A stretch of DNA of 64,000 nucleotides from Myoxocephalus aenaeus (Eukaryota > Chordata > Actinopteri > Perciformes > Cottidae): positions 303,501 to 367,500 of the forward strand of contig JBAMJR010000194.1 of assembly GCA_038501785.1 (NCBI GenBank), written 5' to 3'. Each line of letters opens with the position of its first letter. Positions within the stretch are counted from its first letter, which is position 1. The position numbers were made by a program, and so were the translations under genes. The notes beneath the pieces were generated by a model, which was not told the origin of the DNA, did not search any database, and saw nothing but the letters and a program-made list of their open reading frames with translations. Positions 25,701-37,900 of the stretch are shown here, piece by piece.

Positions 25701-27006
25701 TCTGGTCCCATCCATCATGATCCTCTTGCGTTGAATATTGATCACTTGATCACGCGATAGCTGGGCCTGTAAAAGAAAAGCGTTGCTTGAGTAATTGGAG
25801 TTTAATCATCGCAGCTGACGAATGCGATGTTAAAGAAGAAGATGGCGGTGCGACAGAAAGGAAAGCCGAGAACAAGACAGAGAAAATCCACCTCATCATG
25901 GGAGCTCAAGCTCCTGTCTCCTCCCTCGCTCAATGTCTTCTTTTTGTGTGTGATTAGAACTGACGATGAATCCTTTTAAACGTTGCAGCATCCCGCCTCC
26001 CTCAACACACGCTGCAATGTAAAGCCTGTAACGTGGACCTCATATGGCCGCATATGGCCACTGAGTTTTCAAGATGGTGAAACACAATGTGGAAGTAGAC
26101 TGTAGACACTCTTCAGTTATCTTGTGACATGTTTGGTTTAATGATTAGAACCTAGCCCCTTCTCTCACCTGTGAAATTCTCAATGCAATTATGCAGCTTG
26201 AACCAAGGTCAGAATATATGGAATGCCATTTGATTCAATATCAAATAAACTAATACATAAATAAAATGCATATGAAATAAATCCTGAAATACATGAATGA
26301 GGAAATTTCCCGTTTCCAGTGGCAATTTGGGGGTCCTCCTCCCGTTTTCCAGTTTGAATAATGAACACTGCTGGACATTAGTTCGCTCTTAACAGACATC
26401 TTAGTCACAATTTCACATGACAAATCTTATGATTTTAGAGACCCCCCAAAATGTTGCTCTTCAGGCTTTCAGGGGGTCTGGAGTGTATTTTGCCCTCCAG
26501 TACAACACAGAAACACGCAGGCACGCACGCACACATGCAGGCACGCAGGCACGCACACATGCATGCACGCAGGCACGCACGCACATCTCGCTGCAAAGCA
26601 CGAGCTACAATCTATTCCTTGAACCTCAGATGGTTATATTATTATATTTCACTCAGACACCGCAACGTGTCTCTGTGGCCCCCTGTCCTCCATGGTCTCA
26701 GCCACTGACCTCCGTCTGACCTTCAGCCTCACGCTGAACTGCAGGTGCAACAGCACCGTCACAGGTATATAGAGCAGGGGGTGGGGGTGGGTTTGCGTTG
26801 CGCTGATAGCTGATAGCAGTGATAATAGGACGGTGTGGCGTCTATAATAAGACTCAAAGCCAGGAGCTCCGCCGGGGACGGCTGCACTGGATTACACCAC
26901 GGAAGGATGTAGGGCAGCGCAACAGGGACTGTACTTTGATTATGAGCCACCAAAATAGGTATACGACGTGCGCGTGCCAAGTGTTTGTCTGCTCAATTGA
27001 ATGCAC

Positions 27007-27067
<61 letters not shown>

Positions 27068-27137
27068 GCGGAAACTAGTTTGCTGATTTCGTGTCTTTGG
27101 GTGTGTGCCAACTCCTTACCAGTTTTCTGTTGTCTGC

Positions 27138-27176
<39 letters not shown>

Positions 27177-28337
27177 AAAGCGCATGAGTGTGTGTTCAGT
27201 AAAGCAGCACAAGGTCAGAAAAAAGCTGCATTTCCCTGGTGAGCCCCGTTCCAGAGAACGGCACCTCGCGTATTCCCCACACAACCTCGTCCTGAAAATT
27301 ACTGCTCAACCCACCTGACGCCAGCCTCTCCCCGTCTCCACGGATACGCCATTATATGTTCTGGCGTTGGAATGTTTGAAAAGTTTGGGGTGGGCTTGAA
27401 TGCAGGAGTGATGTTCGCCCCCTCACCAGGCTCCATCATCTTCATCCTCTTGTGTTTCATCACCATCACTTCCATGCCGTTTTGGGTACACCGTCTATCA
27501 GAATCAGAACTGTTTATTGCCGAGCACGCACACAAGGGATGTGGCACCACTCGTTGACGTGTCTGTGTTTTTTGTGGCCGCTGCAGGTGTGTGAGCGCGG
27601 TGGCGCGGCGGTGGACTACATGGAGTTCCTGAGGAGGTTCGGCCGAGCCACCGCGGCCCGCAGTGCCTGCAGCAGCCGCGGCAGCGAGAGGTACCGCCGC
27701 TCTTCTCCGGCGCCGCCGCAGACGCTTCCCCTCAAACAAAGAAAACGCAGAGCTGCGTCTGCATGGTCAGGCGTTGGGTGGCAGCAACTGGACCCGAGTT
27801 AACTGAATTGTCTGTCTGTTCCTCTCAGGAGTGGTCCACAGAACACTTCCATGTCCCTGTCTGAGATGCAGAGGCTTCTCAAAGATAAGGTGAGGTCTGT
27901 TTCTCTGTACTAGTTTCTCTGTACTAGTTCAGAAGTTTAGTCCAAATATGGTCACTTCTGTTCACTGGGTGCAAAAAACGAGAATGCGACGGACAAAATG
28001 CCGAACTGAAGGCTTCAAAACTGCAGTCGTCCACAAACCAATGAGTCATCCACTTCAAATATATACTGTATATAAGAAAAATGCAGGTTTAAGACACTTT
28101 TTCATTGTCATCATCTTTTATAACTAGATGTGGAAGTTATGTCTGCGGTCTTCCACGTTATAAAAAAAAATCACTTAAGATTTGAAAATCCTCTAGTGTG
28201 CTTCACATACAAGCCCTGTGAGTTGTCCTTAAATCACCATCTATTTCATCACGACACATGGATGAGCTTTATCGGCCATTAATGCGGCAAAGTCACTGTA
28301 AAACAAGTCTATACGCTGACATCACTCACTCATCATC

Positions 28338-28379
<42 letters not shown>

Positions 28380-30394
28380 TGGGCCAGCTCTGGCAGAATT
28401 CAGGCTCTACGTAGGAAGCATGACAGAATGGACTCTGGATTTGTGCTGCTTGTGTTCCACATATTAAACCAGGCTGCGGATGTTGTTGTGAAATGCCGAA
28501 ATTGTCCCAAATTTCCATCTGAGGATAAATGAAGGGCCGGGGGCTCCTAATCCTTACGGCAGACATACGTATGGGATGTGTTTAACTGAATGTTTCTGTA
28601 TTCAGTAAAAACATCTCTCACAGCCCACATCCTTCAGTCCACACAATGCATGTTTCCTTGTAGACATCCATATCCTCCTCTTTCTACATCATGACATTCT
28701 TTCTGTGCATATGCTTCTTTGCTACTTGTCACCAGCCAAATAGAGCCAGACGGTTTTTATCAATACATTCAAATTCATGGTTTCGGACAATGTGAAAATG
28801 AAATACCATAAAATATCATAATTTCAGCAATCTCGAGCGAAACACTGTCCACCCTAAAATTTGTCATGTTGACATTAAAATATGTTTAATCTTATCTGCA
28901 GATGTATTTTCTTCAAGCATACAGTACTTTATTTTCAAGAGGCATCTTTTATTTCATTTTTAAAAAGTGAATCACTCTTTGTCCAGGTTTAGGCCGACCG
29001 AAACCCGTAAATCAGACGTCATATGACAAAGTCTGGGTTCTTATCTGTAGGCAGCTCATAGGAGCAGGGCTATGAAGGAAGACAGGACTGTGTCACGGTA
29101 ACCCACACTGGGACAAATCAACCTTGTCAGGGTATTCTATCTAATAAACAAAACCACATTCATATGCTGTGTTTGGTCTCTTAGGCTAGTTTATGTGTAT
29201 AGTGTTTTCACCGAGGCAATTCAAAATGCTTTAAATAAGACATAAAAAGTCCCATGCCATTGTTCCGACCGGCAATTATCCACAAACACCAATAATCTGA
29301 AACATGTCCCATTGATCCTAAAGCTTATATGTCAGTCCGTTACCCCTCAACACCGTTCTGAAGGCACATTGCTCCAAAAATACAAAGTCTGAGCAACAAA
29401 CAGAATCACATGGCTAATAATTAAGCATAACGAAGTCATCGGACCTTCATTTTTTATATTCTTACCCGAACAAATCTCACCTCTCATGCCTAAACCTAAC
29501 CAACCCAACCAACGAGTGCCAGTCAATCAGAGGCCGAGCAGGTCATGCCTTCTTGGTAAGGTCCAATGTCATTCTGTATAATAATTAGCCATGACGGTCT
29601 ATGACCATTTTTTCCATATTGCTTGTGTTTCAGAATAATGTGTTATTGGAACAATGGGCAGTCCCCACATACAAACGAGAAAGAAACAACAAAATAATAT
29701 GAAAAGACAGATGAAATAGGATTTGAAAAGAATATAAAATAGAAGCTAGAAATATGATCAAATGGAATAAAACATGAAATGAGTGCAGCTACAATGCAGC
29801 ACAAAGGATGGTCCCAACTTCAATGTAATAAAAGGCAACAAAGAGGATTTAAGCTGTGACTTAATGAAGACTGACTTCCGTTCCAGATATGCAGGGTGGT
29901 GTGGGAATGTCACACTTTAGCATAATTCAATTGTACAGATTAGATTCCGTGGATGAACCATGAACTTGATTTTGATGTTTTTCTTTTTCTTTCAACTTCT
30001 TTTCTTTGAACCTTTCAGCCTGACCAGTGCACACTAGCTGGGTGAGTGTGTCCTCAGGCCAGGGAGCTGTATCTGATGACTGGGAGAGGAAGACGGACAT
30101 GAGGGGTGTAGACAGAACGTAGACAGGACACAGCTTTGAGCCTCTCAGTATCTAAACACTGGGATTAAGGATCACCATGCAGCATGTCTCAAGGCAGTGT
30201 TGTTTGTGTCAGACCACCTTAAAATGGCATGTATATTTTTGACGTTTGTCGGGAATGTTCTGCCATTATTAGACAGCAACTGTGGAGCGATGGCAGGAAA
30301 TGAGGGACAGAGATGCATGTTAATCCTCTTGAAAAAAAAAGATCAACTCATTTCCAGTGTATTTTGTTTGTTCTGGAATGTAGGGGAGAAACAC

Positions 30395-30463
<69 letters not shown>

Positions 30464-31850
30464 CTAATATGCCTAACTTCCCAAGCTGTCTGGATGGTTG
30501 GTTGGGTTTATAAACAGTTTGTAGGATTTAGTGGGCTCTATTGGCAGAAATGTAATATAATATTCATAACTACATTTCATTGGTGTGTGATCACCTGAAA
30601 CTAAGAATGCATTGTTTGTTAGCTTAGAATGAGCTCCTCCCATCTCCATAAGGAGCGGGTCCTCTCCACAGAGGCCGCCATGTTGCACCTCTGTGTTTCT
30701 GCAGAAGCCCAGAGCGGACAAACCGACCGCTGGCTCTAGAGAGACGGTCACGCTTTATGTCACCTGAAGGCCACCGTAGGGCTGACACGCTTTATGTCAC
30801 CTGAAGGCCACCGTAGAGCTGACACGCTTTATGTCACCTGAAGGCCACCGTAGGGCTGACACGCTTTATGTCACCTGAAGGCCACCGTAGAGCTGACACG
30901 CTTTATGTCACCTGAAGGCCACCGTAGGGCTGACACGCTTTATGTCACCTGAAGGCCACCGTAGGGCTGACACGCTTTATGTCACCTGAAGGCCACCGTA
31001 GTTCTGACACGCTTTATGTTACCTGAAGGCCACCGTATTTCTGACACGCTTTATGTCACCTGAAGGCCACCGTAGGGCTGACATGCTTTATGTCACCTGA
31101 AGGCCACCGTAGTTCTGACACGCTTTATGTCACCTGAAGGCCACCGTAGTGCTGACATGCTTTATGTCACCTGAAGGCCACCGTAGTACTGACACGCTTG
31201 GTACCAAAGTAATTATGCTTCCCATGTTTTGTTCTCATGTTTGGAATTCCCTTCAACGATTACTGGTTATTCTTTCATCAGTATAGTTAGCTCAGCCAAT
31301 TCTCCAATGGACCTTCATGGTGGCACCAGTTCTGGTTGCTAGGAGACTTGTAAGAAGCCTCTACCTCCACCGCTTCCAAACAAACAAACGCCAGTCATTT
31401 CTTAATCCATCTCCACAAACGTTCCACGTCTGACTTACATTACTAAGACGACGGCTTCTGTTGTCACGGCAACAGGACGGAGATGTCGGCCTACCCAGGT
31501 AGCAAAACAGGCCCCGTTTTAGAGAAAGTGATGAATAAAACCAATATTCGGAGGTCTGTTTACTGAACAAACAACAAAGCCACGGGGGAATCCCTCTCCG
31601 CAGTCTACACAGCTTTGGTGACTTTGATCTCTGTCAAAATTGTTTGTCAATTACCGTAATAAGTGTGAGCGTGTAGGAATATGTGCTCGAGTGTGTGTGT
31701 GTGTGTGTGCGGTCACTGTCTGATGACTCGTCTCGGAGGACCAGCTGGGCCTGATAATGAGTGATGCACACACACATATGATAAAGTACCAGTCACAGCT
31801 GTTTACCCCGTGTGCTCGCCTCACTTATCAATATTCAATTAAGATCAGCG

Positions 31851-31936
<86 letters not shown>

Positions 31937-34900
31937 AAGTAGCCATCCAAGGGTGGAATGAAGGATGTTCCTCAACTGTTTATTAACTCCATCTGTGTCT
32001 TGATCTCCTCCTTGAACTAAAGGCTACATGATCCTTTTTGTTGCAATGTTGGTGTTATTGTACGTTTCTGCAAACCACGATTACGCTGTATGTCATTGTT
32101 TCTCAACGCATGTCTACATACGTGTGTTTCTGAACCAAAGATATGTTTTAACATGTCTAGATAGGTGTTATCTTTTGCCATTTTGAAATGTTCTCTATTA
32201 CGTCGAGGTTCAGGCAACACAACTACTTGGTTAGGTTTGGTAAAAGATCATAGTTTGGGTTAAAATGAGTTTGTCCCTTTTGGTTTCAATACAGGACACA
32301 AACACTGGTCTCCTGGGTGAAAGTCCCATCCATCCTCCCTGCCTTCCTACATGGACTCTGATTGCAGATGTTTTTGTCAAAAACCAACATGGCTGTGTTG
32401 ACTTTACATAGGCGCTGTCTTTCGCTGAATGAAAACACTAACGCATGCTAATTGTCATTTCAAAATGGAGCTTTAAAAATACACGAAAAAGAGGGAAATG
32501 AAGCAAAATAGCAACGTCAGATGAAATATGTCCCCTGAAAACATCCCCTCTAAGGCTTAAAGGAACAGTGTGTAGGATTTAGAGGGCATAATTGGCAGAA
32601 ATGGAAAAATAATATTCATAACTATTTCGTTCAGTTTTCTTTGCCTTAAAATGAGCTCTTCATATCTACACAGGGAGCTGATCCTCTTCACAGAGTCATG
32701 TGCTCTAGAGAGAGACTTTCACGTGTTATGTCGCCTGAAGGCCACCGTAGTTACTGAAACGCTTTGAAAGGGAGGGGTCTTCAGTTGGTTTCAATCTGCA
32801 ACCTCAACACTAGATGGCACTACATCCTACACACTGCTCCTCTAAGATGCTGACCATGAACAGCAACATCCCCTGTTTGAGTTCACCCAGGCACCTTTGC
32901 TGTATATATATCTCTCTCTCCCACATTTCATCTTTCTACATTAACGTTGTTAATGAAGTAAAAATGCCCCAAAATGTAAACAGAATCATCCCACGTTATG
33001 CGATCACGATGCATCTGGATGGACCTTATTCGGATAGAATTAAAGCTTTTAGAGCAATACTTTGCAGACTTATTTCTTAATAATTCAGTCAAGCAGCGGC
33101 TGTTCAAATATAAAAAAAATTAAAATAACAAAGGCAAGACCAACATTCAATCACATTTCTGTCTGCTCTGTGATGGATGAGTGTGGCATTTTAATCCCAT
33201 TCTGGGAAGTTGTAACTAATCTTTGTCTGCCTGTCAGTTTGAATCTGGCACTTTGTATAAATATAAGCTCTCTCTCTAGTTGTCGATCTTATACCTTCCC
33301 GTTTTACATGTTAAAAACTGGACTCGGCCCCCAGAGAAATATAAATTTATATTTTCAACAAATAGTCCTCACTCTCACGAGCAGTTCCTGAATACACCAA
33401 CACAACAGAAGCTTCCCATATGGAGATGCCCAGGAGTACATCTTCATCAAATGTGGGCCTGTGCTCTAATCTGCATCTATTTCAAGAGCCCAGGTTCCTG
33501 GAAGCCCTCTTAGAGCCTCCGTGTTGTTTAGGTTGTGTGGAGCGTTTGTAATACTAATGTTTGGATAGTGAGCGACAGCAGCAGAACGGGTCCCAGAGCC
33601 CCTTATCATCCCTCTGAGCCCCGCTTTAATGCCGCCTGTCTCTGGCACTCTGGAGCCCGACCAGAGAGAAATTAGGCTTCTAATTGACGGACAAAAAGAA
33701 AGTTCATCTCCTCGCTCTCTTATGATCGCCGTCTGATCCTTCTCTTCTCCTCTCTGTCACTCCTCCTCCTCGTCCCGTTTGTGATCCGACTGCCTCCCTT
33801 CATTTCCCTCCAGCTCTCCGTCTCTCTCCCTCTTTCATCCCTACTCTTCAGAGGGGCCGTCCCGTCCCTCTGCTCGTCTCCTTCCCATAATTCATAGTGA
33901 CAGGAAAGGTTAGAGCGAGCGTCTGACAGAGAGGGGAGAGTTGAGTGTCTTTTTAAAGCCGCGTCGTTACACGCTGTTTACAAGCCGGCACAGTTTGACT
34001 GAAAATACAGAAAGGTGCGACACTAAATGATGTCAGAGTTGTACGACACGTATTTACAAAGTGCTTAAATCTGAAGGACGGCGGCGCTGACGTGTGAGGA
34101 TTAGGGCTCCATATATACATCCTGTCATGTTCCGATATCCAGGTTTCTTCTTCCATGAGAGTTTTATTTGGCATCCAGGAGGTTTCATCTTTTTTGTGTC
34201 TTTACAGGAAAAAGAAAAGTGTTGTCCGAATGAAAAAGTTGACCCCATTTACCTTCCATAGTCACTGCCAAGCCAAGCAGCATCTGCTAATACAACCAAG
34301 CAGGTGAGGTGGGAGGGGGTCATTAATCATTACTCTAATTACTACGCCTTAGTGAGAAGGTTTCATGCTCAGCAAATTAACGAAGACGATTTCCCGTGTT
34401 TGACCGGGGTCGGCTGGATTAAGCAAACCAGTTTAGAGATCTGAAAATGTCACATTTAGCTTAATTAAATTCACGTCCGAGAATTCATCATTGTCTAATC
34501 CCATGACTAGATCCTGGCTAGTTCATATTAATGTGTTTTTTTTCTTTCGGGGCTTCGTTCCATTCGGTCTAAATAAAACAGGAACGTGTTCTGGACTTTT
34601 TCAATTTCAACACAGCAGTCGTTTGTTTGCGTTCAGACTGGCTTCACGTCCAGGAGGTCACATGACCTGACATCACTAAACTACCAGGTTTTTACCTTGT
34701 TGTTCTGGAAGCTGATTGATCAACTTGAATTAAAATGTGACTGACAACAGCCTGCATATTAACATGCAAATACAAACACATTCTGACCACTAATCATTAC
34801 ATTAGCGGGACCAGCTGATCCCAGAGCTGTAGGATATATGAGGGTAGATCTAATTTGAGTGGTTTGTCAGACCGCTGTCAGACCCACTTCCCTTCAGCTC

Positions 34901-37900
34901 TGTCAGTCCTATATATTATGAAACAGCCATTTGGTTTCCCCTGCTGTACATTCACATTTCAGTGTTTCCTTTCAGTGATGCACTCAGTGTTCATCAACGC
35001 AAACCCAGGAGTATCATGGATAATTTAATGATCCTAAGGGTTGATGTGACATTGTGACAATTTGACAGTCAGAGGTGCTTTCAAGGTCGGATGCTTAGTT
35101 GTTGCAACGAGGAACATTCATCCAAATCTGACCCAGAATCTGAAAAGTATTTTAAACTGTTGAATGCTTTTTTAAATACAGCAATTGAGACTTTTACTTA
35201 TCAAACCCTGAAATAATACTCCCACTTTTCAATCTATACAATGGAACTAAATGGGATCAATACATTAGATTAAATTAATTAATCAAAAAACCCTGATGAT
35301 TTACGGCCCACGGATTGAAGCAACCTCGCCCGGACAAGGGAAACCGGGGCACCCTCCCAGAGCCAGACCCGGTAGGGGAGCTCGTCGGCGAGCGTTTGGT
35401 GGCCGGGCTTTCGCCCATGGGGCCCGGTCGGGCTCAGCCCGAAAAAAGATCATGGACCAGCAACCCTGTGGACTCACCACCCGCAGGAGGAAGCATCGGC
35501 GTCGGGTGCTATGCAGACCGGGCGGCGGGCCAGGCAGGAGACCTGGGCGAGCCGATCGCCGGCAGCATAGACTAGCTCTAGGGACGTGGAACGTCACCTC
35601 GCTAGCGGGGAAAGAGCCGGAGCTGGTGCAGGAGGTGGAGCGGTATCAGCTAGATATAGTTGGGCTCACCTCCACGCACAGCACAGGCTCTGGAACCAAG
35701 CTCCTGGAAAAGAGCTGTCAACTGATCACCACCTGGTGGTGAGTTGGATCAGATGGCGGGGGAGTCGGCTAGAAAGACCTGGCAAGCCCAAACGTGTGGT
35801 AAGGGTGAACTGGGAATGTCTGGCAGAGGATCCTGTACGGGAGGTCTTCAACTCTCACCTCCGGAAGAGCTTCTCACACATCCTGAGGGAGGCTGGGGAC
35901 ATGGAATCCGAGTGGACCGTGTTCAAAGCCTCTATTGTGGATGCGGCCGCCAGGAGCTGTGGTCAGAAGGTCATCGTGCCTGTCGTGGCAGCAACCCGAG
36001 AACCCGGTGGTGGACACCGGGGGTGAGGGAAGCCGTCAAGCTGAAGAAGGAGGCCTTTCGGGCCTGGTTGGCCCAGGGGTCTCCTGAAGCAGCTGACGGG
36101 TACCGGCAGGCCAGAAGGGCTGCAGCTGTGGTTGTCGCGGATGCTAAAACTCGGGCATGGGAGGAGTTCGGGGAGGCCATGGATAAGGACTTTCGGTTGG
36201 CCTCAAGGAGGTTCTGGCAAACCATTCGGCGGCTCAGGAAGGGAAAGCAGGGCCTACCCCAGGCTGTTCTCAGCGTGGGGGGGAACTGCTGACCCGGACT
36301 GTGGACATCGTCGGGTGGTGGAAAGAGCACTTTGAGGAACTCCTAAACCCGGCCAACATGTCCCCTGGAGAGGGGGCAGCGCCTGAAGTCCTTGGGGTGG
36401 TTGCACCCATATCCCTGGCAGAGGTCACTAAGGTAGTCAAAAAGCTCCTTGGTGGCAAGGCGCCGGGGGTGGATGAGATCCGCCCTGAGATGCTGAAGGC
36501 GCTGGACATTGTTGGGCTGTCTTGGCTGACACGCCTTTGCAGTGTTGCATGGGAGTCGGGAACAGTGCCCATGGACTGGCAGACCGGGGTGGACCGGGGA
36601 GGGGACCGGAGAGTGTGCTCAAACTATCGTGGTATCACACTGCTCAGCCTCCCGGGAAAAGCTTATGCCAGGGTGCTGGAAAGGAGGCTCCGACTGCTTG
36701 TCGAACCTCAGATTCAAGACGAACATTGTGGATTCCGTCCCGGCCGTGGAACAGTGGACCAGCTCTTTACCCTCGCAAGACTACTGGAGGGGTCCTGGGA
36801 GTTCGCCCAACCAGTCTACATGTGCTTTGTAGACTTGGAGAAGGCTTTCGACCGGGTCCCTCGAGGGGTTTTGTGGGGGGTGCTGCGGGAGTATGGGGTG
36901 CCGGACCCGTTGGCACGGGCCATCCGGTCTCTGTACGCCTGCAGTAGGAGCTGTGTTCGTATCCTCGGTAGTAAGTCAGACACGTTCCCGGTGGGTGTTG
37001 GTCTCCGCCAGGGCTGCCCTTTATCACTGGTCCTGTTCGTGACTTTCATGGACAGGATATCTAGGCGCAGCCAGGGGGCGGAGAAGATCCGTTTCGGGAG
37101 TCTCGGGATCGCATCTCTGCTGTTCGCAGATGATGAGGTCCTGTTTGCCTCCTCGGACCGTGACCTCCAGCATTCACTGGGGCGTTTTGCAGCCGAGTGT
37201 GAATTGGCAGGGATGAGAGTTAGCACCTCCAAATCTGAGGCCATGGTGCTCTGCCGGAAACCGGTGGACTGCTCCCTCCAGGTGGGGACAAACTGCCTAC
37301 CCCAAGCGAAGGAGTTCAAGTATCTCGGGGTCTTGTTCACGAGTGAGGGTAAGGTGGAGCGTGAGATCGATAGGCGGATCGGTGCGGTTGCAGCAGTAAA
37401 ACAGGCGCTGTACCGGTCCGTCTTTGTCCATTTACTGGTCGGTCTACGTTCCAACCCTCACCTATGGTCACGAACTCTGGGTCGTGACCGAAAGAACGAG
37501 GTCTCGGATACAAGCGGCCGAAATGAGCTTCCTCCGTAGGGTGGCCGGGCTCAGCCTTAGAGATAGAGTAAGGAGCTCGGACATCAGGAGGGAGCTTGGA
37601 GTCGAGTCGCTGCTCCTTCGTGTCGAAAGGAGTCAGCTGAGGTGGTTCGGGCATCTAGTCAGGATGCCTCCTGGACGCCTCCCATTAGAGGTTTTTCAGG
37701 CACGTCCAACTGGTAGGAGACCCCGGGGAAGACCAAGGACACGCTGGAGGGATTATATCTCCCGGCTGGCCTTGGAACGCCTCGGGATCCCCCAGGATGA
37801 GCTGGAAAGTGTTGCGGGAGAGAGGGAAGCCTGGGTCGGTCTGCTGAACCTGCTGCCACCGCGACCCGACCCCGGATAAGCGGCAGAAAATGGATGGATG

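Larger units (their letters stand above)
23819..27586 (+). other. EFCAB6 intron 2
   Basis: 3.8 kb. It opens with a dispersed repeat, then a fragment of a second repeat family (24575-24645), a C-run followed by (CA)n at 25641-25676, alternating GC-rich CA/CG repeats at 26510-26585, two GT microsatellites and a Rex1 tail next to exon 3. Around 25740-25990 there is unique-looking sequence with TTTAATCATC and GTAATTG words. Confidence 0.7.

Noticed and set aside
30749..31199. CRISPR-like array
   Set aside because: Units are directly adjacent with no unique spacers. It is a minisatellite in a eukaryotic intron.
35296..36292. Long + strand frames as host genes
   Set aside because: They are parts of the Rex3 LINE.
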